Assembly (NCBI GenBank): GCA_963377175.1
Contig: CAUJNA010002902.1
Location: 1 to 64,000, forward strand
From: Effrenium voratum
Lineage: Eukaryota; Sar; Dinophyceae; Suessiales; Symbiodiniaceae
Direction of reading: 5' to 3'
DNA: 64,000 nt
The notes beneath the pieces were generated by a model. That model saw nothing but the letters and a program-made list of their open reading frames with translations, was not told the origin of the DNA and made no database searches. The position numbers were made by a program, and so were the translations under genes. Positions 48,021 through 59,478 of the stretch are shown here, piece after piece. Each line of letters starts with the position of its first letter. Within the stretch, counting starts at the first letter, position 1.

Positions 48021-51000
48021 ATGGGGAAGAAGGCAGCTGGATCAGCAGAGGACGATGAGAGGAAGTTGCGAATTGCAATTGTCAACACTGACCGATGCAA
48101 ACCCAAGAAGTGTGGCGCTCAAGCCTTGTGAGCCTCTCATTGCCATTCCAGATGTGGAGCTGAGCGGCTTTTGTTTCACGAAATTGCCTGGTCTATGAGG
48201 TGCAAGCAAGAATGCAAGAAGTACTGCCCAGTCGTTCGGACTGGAAAGCTTTGCGTTGAGGCAGCTGCTTGACTTGTTTGGCTCACATGGGTAAGAAGAC
48301 CCTGGCAGGTGAGCAAAGACTCTAAGATCAGCTGGATCTCAGAGTCGCTCTGTATCGGCAGGAATCCCAGCTGCGACATCCAAAGAACGCCAAGCGACTG
48401 AGTGCGGAAACGCTGGGAAGGTTGCGGTATTTGCGTGAAGAAGTGCCCCTTTGAGGCTTGGAGTTGCATGTGGATGTTTCTAACAGCAGTCCCCCCAAAC
48501 CGTTGGCTTCCTTTGGGTTTCCCTCGAACTACCAACCAGGGGTGGGCTGGTTGCAGACATAAGGACGCATTTGCTTGTGTAGACTTGGAGTGTCAGCAGC
48601 CTGCAGAGAGCCGGTTCTCAGTGGGCACACCGGCAGGCAATTACAATCATCAATTTGCCGAAGGCCAGCATCAGCCCATGTCAGCTTTAGTCTTCTGAGT
48701 TGGAACTTTGCATCACAGAAAGTCTTGGCATGTGCTTTGCAGGCATATTCCACATTCCTTGCCGTAAGAATGGTGAAGGTCCACGAACGATAGCCGAAGT
48801 TTCCGCACATTTCAAGGGGGGTGGAGTAACTTCAAAAGGTCAAACGTTTCCGCACATCTCAAGGGGGGGGAGTAACTTCAAAAGGTCAACACCTCGTGTG
48901 ATTTCCTTTGAATGGTCCAACAAGCTTCCAGGACCTGTCCAGCCACACCACGCATCGCTACGGTCAGACTCGCAGCTTTGAGCGAATTGGACGGCGCTTG
49001 TCAGGGTCGCGTCTTAGGTGCGAACACCTTCAAGCTGCACCGCTTGCCAACGCCACGCCCAGGAGGGGAAGGGCTGGACCGGCGGTTTCTTTCCCGGGCT
49101 CCAAAGTCTATGCGGCCGTGGGTCAAAACCAATGGTACCATTTTGGGGTTTTCGGTGCACCACCCGTTTTAGTCTATTAGTTTTTTTTAGTGGGGGTTGG
49201 GATGTTCACTGGGGGTTCGGGATTTTGACCCATGGCCAATTCTGACCCATGGCCATGTGTCACGATAGGACCGGTTTCTTTCGGGTTACTCGAGAAAACT
49301 ACCCAGAATCATGGCGCAGTCTCTTGGGCAGGACAAGTGCTAGGTCTTGTGGGCACCAACGGCATCGGCAAGTCCACAGCATTGATGGTACTGGACTCAG
49401 ACTCAAGGAGGTGAGCTCGCTCAGGCAGTTCGATAGCTTGCATTCCGTAGGCCGAGGCTATTTGGGCGTGTCTTTTTTTGAGTCGGGGCTATTTGGAACG
49501 CCGCCATTTTGGGGGGTCAACTAAAGACACCCATTTGTATTGATGTCGCAGGGCTCAAGCCAATAGCGCATTGTGAAGGCCTGACATGGACTCTGCAGAT
49601 GTGCTGCAGTGCCCAGTGTGGGTTTCTTTCGAAGATGACTCAGGACAAGTGTGTTTTTTTTTGGCCACCTTTGCTGGATCAAAGCCGTCAATGTTGTAAG
49701 GGTTCCGGAAGCTGTACATTTGCCATCTCGAAGCTGAAAGCTGTGCAGGCCAACCCTTCTTCTTGAACATCCACTCTGGAGAGTTCAAATCTGCTGATCC
49801 AGATCCAGATGGCGAGCTCAAGGTCAGTCTGGAGAAGAACGATGAAGGTGCGATTGTTTTTGTTGCGGGTACCCGTTTTGGGGTTGGTTTGCAGGGAAAT
49901 CAAGAGGAGAACCACCATTTTGGTGGATTCCTCTGTATTTTGACACATACCCAATTCGACCGCAACCTTGGCGGAGCTTTCGTGATCGCATCGTGTGCAG
50001 GCGAAATTCAAAATCCAGCTCCAGCTGCGGCGCCGAATTCTTGCTGTTCCTGCAAAGTCGAGTTCCCGGCAGAGAACACGCCGAGCAAACCGTTTGCAAA
50101 TGACATCGCCAGGTTCAAGGTTTGGATGAAAACTCCGGCCAGAATCCAAGTGCCATACAATCCTGAGGTGCCGCAATATGTAGAAGGCCACGAGGATTTC
50201 AACGTTTGGTTCGGCAAGTACCTCTCGGATCGTAGGAATCCTCGAGACAAGGACAGAAACCAGGCAGGAACCACCTGCGATCCTGACAAGGATTCGGGCT
50301 GGACACAGGCGGATCAACCTGCCTCTGGTAGCCCAGGGTTCTGCTTGTTCTTTGCTCGTGGCAGCTGTGGCTTTGGCCACAAGTGCCGATATTTCCATCA
50401 TGTGCCCACAGTTCTGGACATGGCATCCGGAGACGAGGCGCATGACATCTTTGGAAGGGAGCGCTACTCGCAGCACCGGGACGACATGGGTGGTGTTGGA
50501 AGCTTCAACGACTCCTGTTGCACGCTTTTCGTAGGCGATTTGATCTTTGATCGTACAGCCTCGGATGCCGTTGAAAGCGTGCAGCGGGAGATGGAAGACA
50601 AGTTCCGGCTGTGGGGTGAGGTTGAAGATGTCAGACTTGTGCCCTCCAAAGCCATCGGTTTTGTGAGATACACCTGGCGCTGCAATGCCGAGTTTGCCAA
50701 GGAGGCCATGAACGGTCAGAAGCTGGGCCTCTCCAAATGCATTCTGGTGAACTGGGCACGAGACGACCCTCGACCAGATGCCAAGAAGCGCAAGATCAAC
50801 GAAACTCGGCAGCAGGTTGAGGCGGCTTTGCAGAACAAGGCGGCGGGCCTTGGCTGGACAAAGCCGGAGATTGCTGCCATCAACACGAAGGCCAAGCCCG
50901 AGAAAGTCGGAGCAACAGGTCCATATCCTGACACTGATGCTCAATTCAAAATTCGTCAGAGTCAGCTAGCCTTTGAGGGTGTTGTGCAGCAATGCGCCCA

Positions 51001-54000
51001 AGATGCTGCACAGAGTGAGGCAGAAATGATGCAAAGAACAGCAACTGCGAATCTTAGCAAGTTGCAGAGCGCGCTCGCGCGCGTGGAGCCGTTCGGCGAG
51101 GGATGAGGAAAAGACATGTGCGTCCGGCTCGCAGATCTGGGCTTCGGCACTCGATTCGGATTCGTTGTCTATTCTGCAAGGCTTTGAGCAGTCTGCAAAT
51201 GCATTTGACCGAGGTTCTGGCAGGCAAGTTGAAGCCCAATCTGGGGCGATTTGACAATCCGCCAGATTGGCAGGCAGGCATTTGCCGGGGTTTGTTGCTT
51301 GCAGCTCGCAGATGTGCCAGGAAATCATCCAACACTTTAGAGGGAGCGAGCTGCAAGCGTGCGCGAACTTGCCAAGAGGAATCAATGTCAGGAAAACTGG
51401 CTTTCGAGCGAGGTACATCAAAGGCATGCTTGAAGACAGACTAAAGGCGATGATCAAGCCTCAGTATTTTTGGCAGCATTAATGCACTCAGCAGCTGAAC
51501 CCGTGTTCTTGATTTTGCTTTCTGTATTTTTCTCTAGAGAGGGGGACATCCATACCAATACAGTTCTTCTTGCTTTGTATCAGAATTCTATCATGCGGCG
51601 ATTAGTTGAAGTTGCCCCAACGCGAGCTGCGACTTGACTTGCGCATGGAAAGATTGTACAACCGGATCGTCTGCCTAGGTATGTCGACAAGTTGCCCAAG
51701 CAAATTGCTGGCACAGTGGACGCTATTCTCAGTCAGAAAGATGCCAAGAAGCAGAAGGACCTTTCACTTGCCTGCCTCCAGTGGCCGAAAGAGGGTCAGG
51801 CAAAGCTTATCAGTTTTATTCAACCAGTGGAGGTATAGGGGTGGGCGTGGGGGGTGGCTGTTGGAGTGGGGTGGTACTCTGCAGCGTGCGTTTGTTGCTT
51901 GTACCAACTAGCGCAATAATCCAGTGAGGGTTCGGCAAATCTAGACTGCCAGGACAGGTTCTGCACTGACCTGGAACTGAATCACTTGCAGGACCATGGG
52001 GCATGTGTTTTGGTTTTGTTTCCCCCTTCATGAATCCAAAGGGAGAGCAATCAGTTTAAGGGGTTCCAACCGATTGGGACACTGGCAAATTCTGCTAGGC
52101 CCACTTTTGTGCTGGTGCTTAGTAGGGAATGTGGGAATGAGCCTAGGGATTCTCTTAAAGGAAACCATACGTTGGGTGGTTTAGTTCGGGGTCATTCCAT
52201 AGCTCTCATTCCCTGCATCACGCACCAGCGAGCTTTAGGACCGCGAGATCAAAAATCTCTCCGGTGGGGAGCTCCAGCGCTTTGCCATTGCAGGCGTCTT
52301 CCGTGGCTCGTTTTTCCGGCGGTGTCTCATGTGCATGTGCTTTGAGCACCGCGCGCCCAAAACCACGCAAGTTTGGTGGTAGGGAGTTGTGGAACCTGGT
52401 TGTTATGGTTATAGTAAGGCCTATACCAACCCTTATAATCGTCTTGGTCCTGCAAAGAACCAAAAGTCGATGAGCTTATGAGCACTCAACGGATGCTTCG
52501 TGTAACGCAGCTTTGCCCGGCAGTTCTTTGCGTTCAAGATGCGCAAGTTTACATGTTCGACGAGCGCCGAGCCAAGATGGTAGCAATGAGTGATGCTTCC
52601 ACTCACACCATGACCTAGCATGACCTAGCATCACTGATACATTACTCCGCTCACCAGAGGCCTTCCTCCTATCTTGACGTGAAGCAGCGCATTGCCGCGG
52701 CGCAGGCCGCTGAGTTTCTGAGAGTTGACGGCTCGAAAATTCCCGGCTCAGACCATCCGAAGCTTGCAAACGGTGGACAACTACATTGTTGTCGTTGAGC
52801 TCGCAGCCCAGACATTGGAGACTTGAAGACTTTTCCGGGACGGAGAGATGGCTGGGACCCTGAAGCTCAGGCACGATCTTGCTGTTTTGGACTACCTCTC
52901 AGACTTCATTTGTTGCTTGTGGCTTTGGCATGGATTGCAGAACGCCAGTCGGTTTGCAATTTTCTGCATTGGCCAGGTGGGGCTCTGCTGGCGCATATGG
53001 CGTTGTGACCATGCCTTTCAGCGTTCGAGAAGGCGGCTTCTTTCTTGCTGCGCTTGAACAATTATTGCTACATGATGGCCAGGCATCAACATTTTCCTAG
53101 ATGGCTTCATCCCAACTGCTCCTTGGCAGCCAACTTGCCAGCTTGACTCTTGGGCCATTGGGCTGCACTTCAGGAGAATCTTAGATTTCGAGAGGCGCTC
53201 AGTGCGGGAGCATTCAGATCACTGCCCAGTGGCAAAGGAGCATTGGAGAGCTGGGCCTGGCAGGTGTCCTTGTCCTTCAAGGTGAGTGAAGACTTGGACC
53301 CATCCAAACTAGACAGGATGAACACCACCGAGTGCGACCCTCGAGTGTGGTGTTTGACAGGTGTGAATGCTTTCTGTGCGTTTCAGTTACCCGAACATGT
53401 CCAAGCTGATGGGCGAGTTCAGACTGGACATCACCGCCGGGGTTTTCAGTTTGGAGTGTGATGCTCCACTTGGAATAACGTTGGAAGAGGGAAGCAAAAC
53501 CCCCTTCGAGCAAGACGAAAGTCGCGCCTGAGGCGGGGAACTTCGCGTCCTCGGAGATCTTGGTGCTTTTGGGTCAGAACGGCTGTGGCAAGGTGGGCCG
53601 CCATCGCATGGCATGGCAAGCGGTGCAGCGCTTGCAACAGCCACTGTGCAGACCACATTCATTCGGATGCTGGCGGGCCTGTTGAAGCCGGATGACGTGA
53701 AGGAAGGCCTGGCCAACGGTGCCATGGGCTTTTCAAAACCCAATTCGGTTAGCCCCCAGTGAACATCCCAATCCAACCGCTAAAATAGGTTCTAAACTGG
53801 GTGGTGAATTCACCTAACCCAAAATGGGATCCCATTGGTTTTCACCCACAGCCATGCGAGGGACAAATCCATCCGGCTCAAAACACGTATGCGACCGTCA
53901 GGCGACGAAGTGCCAGAGCTGAATGCTCCTTGCACTGATATCATTTGGGTATGGGTCAAACAACCGGTACCAAAATGGAACCCTGGTAAGTGGAAACATG

Positions 54001-56490
54001 GACCAAAACCTGCGCAATTCCTCCTGTTTAATTTCGAGCCACACGTATGGGTCAAAATTTAGCCACCAGGATATGGGTAGCAAGTTTTGTCCTCGGCTCC
54101 ATGTTCCAGGCTTCCATTTTGGGTACCTGTTTTTGACCCACAACCCTTTGCGGATTTTCTATTGACTAAGGAGTGCTGCGCACATTTCGCACTCGCCAAG
54201 GTTTCTTACAAGCCACAGACCATCAGCGCCAAGTTTGAAGGGACGGTCAAGGAGAAGTTGCAACCATGCAGGTTGTTCGTTCCCCTGTTGCTTGACAGAT
54301 GGCAAGAGTTCCCTGCCACTGCGCATCCTATGGGACAGGTGGTGTTTGGGGCGATTGGCTGTTACGGACATGAGCAACTAGAACTAAGAGAAAACATGGT
54401 AGTCCATGTTAAGTTTGTGAGGGCTTAGGGGATTCACCTACCTCACCCCACAGATCGGACCCACCCAATTTTCCTGCGCCCGAGGGGAGCAGATATATTT
54501 GTCTGCACTGCTCACATCTTTGCTGCAATCATGACACGCGTTCACAGTCTGTTATGATTGATTGCTTCCTTCCGAATGAGAAAGTTTGCAGGCACCTCAT
54601 CCAGCCCATTTGCTTCAGGATTTTCTTTTGTTTTGTTGCGTTTTTGGTTGGCAGCTCGACAGGGAGGCTTTTCTTTTGTCGCAGGATTTAGTGAGTTTAG
54701 CGGCTGTTGGTGACTTCTCGCAGTAAATATGCAAGGACTCCAGAGACCCCTTTCAACCTACGTTGCACGCCTCAATTTGATGGACATGGAAGTCATGACT
54801 TTGTCGGTTGCAGACTCGATGAAAAATGACAGATCCCAGATTTCATGAGCATTGGAGAACACGCCGGAGCATGCCGCCCGAAGGGCGGCAGAGCCCCTGT
54901 AGGGACCGACATTCCACAGTAGTCAAGCTTCGGGGATTCCATCACATGTTTTATTTGACGCGTACCGTGGGGATCTACCGGGGGTGAATCGCAGGATCTT
55001 TTCTTGATGAAGATTCGAGACGCGCGAAGGACTTAGAAAGGGCACTCTGCCTACATGGCTGCATCTTTGCCGTGCTCAGCTGTTCTTGACCATTCGGGCT
55101 GCTGTACGCATTTTTGGATCAAGGTTTCTGCATCCGCAGTTCCAATCTGACGTCACCAAGCCCATGCTCATTGATCAGATTGCGGATCACGAGGCGGGAC
55201 ACAGGATAGCTTGAAGGTGTATGCATCGCGTGCATTGTTGTTGTCCTTGATGGCATTCCGTAAAGGAAATCCCCACTCCCCTAATTCAGGGAGGCTGGTA
55301 AGCATATTCAACCAGCCGAGACGTCCGAGAAGGGAAGTGTCCTTCCAGCTCCGAGGTCCAGACATTGAGTGGTGGAGAGCTTCAGAGAGTCGACGCCTTG
55401 GCAATCGCAGATTGCACGCGCTGCGAGAGTGCAGTTGGGTCGCTGCTTAAAGTGCCGAGGTTGCCCTGGTGTTGTCTTTGGGAAAGCCAGCCTGATGCTC
55501 AGTGTGGCTGGCTTTTGATTTCGAGCCGTAAGAATAAGTTCCGATCACGGTGAAGGAATTTCAATATTGTTGGAGGGTTCTACTCAACAGATCTTTGCCT
55601 TTTCAGGGGTTCATGTATCATGCGGGTTGCTAGGGGGGATCAAGGCCGGTGCCAAATCAAGTTCTGTACTGTGGGGGAAGAGCCTCCGGCCTTGTCCGAG
55701 GCGGACATTTATCTGATCGATGAACCATCTGCATACTTGGATGTTGAGCAGCGTGTTGTTGCAGCTCGAGTGATGAAGAGGCGCAGGAAACAAAAAGGCA
55801 CCTCACCTTGCCTCTGGCGCTCTGCAGATTCATCTTGCACGCGAAGAAGACAGCCTTCATTGTGGAGCACGACTTCATCATGGCCACGTGCGCACTTTCG
55901 TCATCTCGTGCCCATTGATTTCCATTGTTCCCGTGTGAGCCGATGAGGTACCTTGCGGATCGTGTCATTGTCTACGATGGTAGGCTCCGGCTTCGTGCTG
56001 TGGTGCCGTGTACCTGGGTTTGCACTGCCAGGCCTGGCATTCACTGCACGGCATCTGCCCCCATGTCCCTGCTGGAGGCTGGCATGAGCCCACAAGAGAC
56101 TTCTTGTCAGCCAGTTCGCAGGGCATGAACAAGTTCTTGGCCCAGCTGGAGATCACTTTCCGCCATGCGCTCATAGGGACCACTGCCCTCCCATGCTGCG
56201 ACTTCTGGGAATGGGTCAAACTAAACCATCAGCGGACAGCAGGTTTTAGTCTACTTGCCTATTTTTTCACCCACAGCTCCCCCCCTGCGCTAACTTCTTA
56301 TCGAAGCACGCCAGGCCGCGACCCCACCAATTACAGACCGCGCATCAATAAAGCTGAGTCCGTCAAGGTTCGGACGGATCATTCAGTCCCGTGCAGATTA
56401 TGCATCCCCCCCCCACCTTCGGCGTTGGTGTGTTTTGTGCAGGATCGCGAGCAAAAGCACGCTGGAAGCTACTTTGTGCTGGAGGAATAG
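48021..56490 (+). CDS. ABCE1: ABCE1/RLI1 ribosome-recycling ATPase, about 25 exons
   Basis: ABCE1 is the Fe-S ABC ATPase that splits ribosomes and acts in initiation. Exons follow the family from start to end: [20 protein letters not shown] (ATG 48,021) with [23 protein letters not shown] (about 48,206), [10 protein letters not shown] and [12 protein letters not shown] (two 4Fe-4S sites), [13 protein letters not shown] (about 49,024), [14 protein letters not shown] (Walker A1, about 49,345), [14 protein letters not shown] (51,228), [37 protein letters not shown] (signature 1, about 52,258), [69 protein letters not shown] (Walker A2, about 53,545), [27 protein letters not shown] (about 55,355), [58 protein letters not shown] and [16 protein letters not shown] to SYFVLEE-TAG at 56,490. 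Some introns appear to have GC donors. Confidence 0.9.
49100..49262. mobile_element. Introner-like element, family 1 (copy 2, inverted)
   Basis: It begins GCGGCCGTGGGTCAAAACCA, contains AATGGTACCATTTTGGGG and GGGATGTTCACTGGGGG, and ends GACCCATGGCCATGTGTC. It is the reverse complement of the family member at 44,205-44,345. It lies within the ABCE1 intron before the Walker A1 exon. Confidence 0.65.
49462..49543. mobile_element. Introner-like element, family 3 (ABCE1 intron)
   Basis: TGGGCGTGTCTTTTTTT at the left and AAAGACACCCATT at the right are inverted repeats around a CGCCGCCATTTTGGGGGGTC core. Confidence 0.55.
49975..51106 (+). CDS. CWC2: CWC2-type pre-mRNA splicing factor, intronless, nested in ABCE1
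   Basis: A continuous frame to TGA 51,104-51,106 encodes about 375 residues without an intron. In order: [17 protein letters not shown] (Torus-like start), [20 protein letters not shown] (CCCH zinc finger), then [20 protein letters not shown], an RRM with CTLFVGDL (RNP2), KAIGFVRY (RNP1) and [12 protein letters not shown], and [18 protein letters not shown]. These match the Torus-CCCH-RRM layout of Cwc2/RBM22, which contacts U6 snRNA and the intron in the active spliceosome. The frame stays open upstream to 49,763, but the part before about 49,975 looks like intron sequence, and the true start is unclear (a DinoSL-type trans-spliced leader would be added upstream in a dinoflagellate). It lies in the same orientation as ABCE1, inside the intron between the Walker A1 exon and the KPNLGRF exon. 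Confidence 0.85.
52020..52232. mobile_element. Introner-like element, family 2 (copy 3)
   Basis: TGCTGGTGCTTAGTAGGGAATG (about 52,109) and CATTCCCTGCATCACGCACCAG (about 52,207) are inverted ends. The inner TCTTAAAGGAAACCATACG and GGGGTCATTCC relate to copies at 42,236 and 44,040. An upstream GGTTCC half (52,030-52,105) may be a second, partial copy. Confidence 0.55.
53730..53860. mobile_element. Introner-like element, family 1 (copy 3)
   Basis: It contains CCCCCAGTGAACATCCCAAT, AAACTGGGTGGTGAATTCAC, AAAATGGGATCCCATTGG and ACCCACAGCCATG, the same order as 44,205-44,345, in an ABCE1 intron after the Walker A2 exons. Confidence 0.6.
53940..54145. mobile_element. Introner-like element, family 1-related (nested copies)
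   Basis: GGGTATGGGTCAAACAACCG and CATTTTGGGTACCTGTTTTTG with ACCCACA are inverted ends. A second pair (GTATGGGTCAAAATTTAGCC, GATATGGGTAGCAAG) lies inside, suggesting insertion of one element into another. Confidence 0.5.
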
Positions 56491-56499
56491 ATGCTGCTC

Positions 56500-57900
56500 C
56501 AAGCAGAGAGGCAGAGTGTGTCCCTCAAACTCAGAGACAACATGGCTACAGTTTTGACGAAACCCTCGGTCTTGCTTCGGGCCTTACTGTACATCTCTGC
56601 TGGCCAGCTAATCACGAAAGGTAGCGATAGCTAACCTGGAGTTCTTTCTTGCTTTAGCAAGTGTAGAGGCAGCAACTTCCGCTGTGATTTATCAGCTATT
56701 TGGGGGGGGGGGGGGCGAATGGCGCTTCAGCATGAAAGATTGATCACTAATTGAAAACGGCTCGCTCCCCACCACCCGGTCCGCGTTTGGACCGGCTTTT
56801 TCAGAGTCAAAGTGTTGGGGAAAGGGGCGTGGGAACGTGTTCAAAATGAATCCAGAGGCGAGATGGTTGTTCAAAATCTTCCGCGCGATAGCTATTGGCT
56901 TCCTAGTTGGCTCTTCTTTAATGGGGAACCCATGGCATAGAAAGGCTGAAGAGCATAACTGCTCCGAAAACTGGACAGGCGGGGAATCGCTGGCATACAA
57001 AGTCTAGAGTCTAAAGAGCACAAGCTTGTGCGCAAAAACCGCAAAAACCGGACAGGTGGGGAACCGGCGGCATAGAAAGGCTGAAGAGCACAAGTGCTCG
57101 AGAGCCGGACAGGGGAATGCATGGCAGAGATCGGCTAAAGAACGCAACAATGCAGTAAACCTGTTCCTTTAAGAAGTTAGACCCCAGGTGAACAAATTGC
57201 GCATCTGGTGTTTGCACAGAGGTTGGCTCAGTGAGGTGTCCCTCAAGGCATGGTATAGCTTAAACACTACCAGTCGCCGCAATTTGGAAGACAGATTTAG
57301 TTGTTATTGCTCTAGTCCACCTTCCCCTCGTGCCGCTCATGTCGCGCAGGCAAGGGTCTGGCAAGCCCAGCGAAAGCGCCGGGGCTTACGGGTGAGTGCC
57401 GCCCACAGGCACGCAACGCAGGTCAGGCACAATGGTCAGCATTGAGAGCAAATGAAAATAGTTCTACCCATACTTGCGCATTAGATCTCAACGCCGCGTG
57501 TGAAATGCAGCAGTCTCATGCTGGTGCAAGCAGAAAGCGTACACTGATGCTGCTCGCATCAGTCAATAGGTTTGCACCTCGCTCGTGAGATCTTTTGAGC
57601 TTGCACACGTGAGGAATGTCGGTTTCGGCTTTTGACTTTGGAGTCAGGACAGAACCCTCGCACGATTGCAAGGGTCATGGATTGTACAGGAACGATAATT
57701 CTTCATTAAAGGTGCTGATTCTCAATCAATATTTCACTTCTCTGATTCAGAATCAGAGCTCTGACGTTTCCCGAAACACCAGGCCTTTCTATAGAAGGGC
57801 TTTCCACATAAAGAGGAGTGCTTGCCGCGCCAAGACACATGGGCATCATCAACTTACGGTGGCTTTTCAAATTCTCGACTTCCGGATGGCCCGAATTTAT
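56500..57900. other. No supported gene after ABCE1
   Basis: Contents are a G14 run (56,701-56,714) and three loose repeats of GGCATAGAAAGGCTGAAGAG with ACTGGACAGG(C/T)GGGG at 56,925-57,135. No conserved protein or RNA is recognised. Confidence 0.45.
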
Positions 57901-58589
57901 ATATTGTAGGAACCGTTTGAACTATATATACATAGCATTACATAGCTCTTTGTTAGCCGATATATAATTAATAATCTGGATTTAATAACATAATTTTTTA
58001 TAAATATAATTTAGATTTTCGATATTAATATTATAGATTTTTCGGTTTATTTTGTTATATATATATATTTTATACAAACTATTTTTTTTTTATTTTTTTT
58101 TTTTAAATTTATTTATTTTATAAAAGAAACTTTTGAGGATATTTTGGAAAATTGGGTTATGTTTGGAAGATGTAATTGTTTTTATTTTTTATGATTTATT
58201 TTGAAAAATTGTTTGGGGTATTTTGGTTATGATTTGGAATATATAAGAATTTTATTTTTGGTAGAGATTATTTTTGAGAATTTTTTTATTTTTTGAATAT
58301 TATTATTGAAATATGGTTTGGATTTTGAATAGAATTATTATGGTATTTAAATTATTTATTTATAATTATTTTGGTTGAATTTTAGGATTTTTATTATTTT
58401 ATTTAGATAATATATTTTTTTTTATTTATTTGGGTTATGGGATTAAGAGGTTTTTCTTTATTTTTGTGATATGAGGGAATTTCTTTTTATATGAAGAAAC
58501 TATTTTTTGGGAAACCTTTTTCGTTATTAGTTTGGTTTTTAATGCATTTCGTAATTTATGCTTGGAGAATGATAACTATTTTAGATATA

Positions 58590-58770
58590 AAAATTATATA
58601 TTTTTTGATATATATAATAAAATATGTTGGTGTTTGAATTGCAAAAAACAAAATATTGGCGCGGACTCTATAAGATTTATTCTGTTTTTGGTATATTTAC
58701 CTCGGCCTGGATTTTGGCCCTTGAGAATTTGGTTTATGCGATGTTTTGGGAAGAATGCGCTCTAGTCTCG
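58590..58770. repeat. Dispersed repeat in AT-rich region
   Basis: ATTTATTCT-TTTTTGGTATAT, GGCCTGGA-TTGGCCCTGAGA and ATGCTTTGGGAAGAAT motifs here recur with divergence at about 60,245-60,330. A companion segment with CTTTTTCCAGGCG and GAGAGCGATTAGCCCGG occurs at 60,065-60,110 and again at 60,630-60,670. Confidence 0.65.
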
Positions 58771-59121
58771 ATTTATGGGTTATTCTTGATGATTGCTTTT
58801 GTTCTTTTAGCACCCGCCTCAATTTACTTTTAATTACTGATTTGGATTGGTGATTTGGGAATTAAATTTTTGAAATTAAATAGGAAAACAATTCTTTAAC
58901 ACGATTTAGCTTATTAATCCAAAATATTAATTGGGGAAAACTGATATTGCGGAGGCTAACCTCTATGAATTGTCTAGGGCCCGCTCACGGAAACTGGAAG
59001 ATACCGCATATAGGTGCGTATGATACCCGAGAGCAAGAATATTATGTCTTAGATTATCTAAGTTGGATCGTTTTAAATCTGAATAATTTAGCGATAGATT
59101 ATTGATATATATTATTGGGAT

Positions 59122-59478
59122 ATGAAGCCCGAAAATTTCCTGGTCACTGCCTCGGCCTATTTTGGCTCAAAGGCTTATGGAGGAATAAGAAACCATTTTT
59201 TAGAGAGTCTCAAAATTGGAATCGAAGCCCTCCTTTTCGAGGTTTCCTTCTTTTGGTTTAGCTCCAAAAAGGATGTTATAAAAGGGTATCCAAGTAACAA
59301 GATTAAGGTTAATGACGAGATGGTGAAGCTGGCCGATATTGACTTAGTTCGAGAGATTCGAACGCATGATTTTCAGGTTAATCGAAATCGCATTGACTTG
59401 GCTTGCTATGGAACGAAAACACTGGTGAAGGACGTTTTCTGGGAGGATAGAAAACCAATTTATTTAGATATTCCATAG
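59122..59478 (+). CDS. Unrecognised 118-codon open frame
   Basis: MKPENFLVTASAYFGSKAYG starts at 59,122 and TAG ends it at 59,476-59,478. It is mixed in composition (IRNHFLESLKIGIEALLFEV, VNDEMVKLADIDLVREIRTH, YGTKTLVKDVFWEDRKPIYL) and higher in GC than its surroundings, so it looks more gene-like than the flanking frames. No domain recognised. It contains an ATTTTGGCTCAA string near its start (59,159-59,170), and the stop is followed by CATAGCCATTTTGG, both resembling parts of the dinoflagellate spliced leader. Confidence 0.35.
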   Translation: MKPENFLVTASAYFGSKAYGGIRNHFLESLKIGIEALLFEVSFFWFSSKKDVIKGYPSNKIKVNDEMVKLADIDLVREIRTHDFQVNRNRIDLACYGTKTLVKDVFWEDRKPIYLDIP

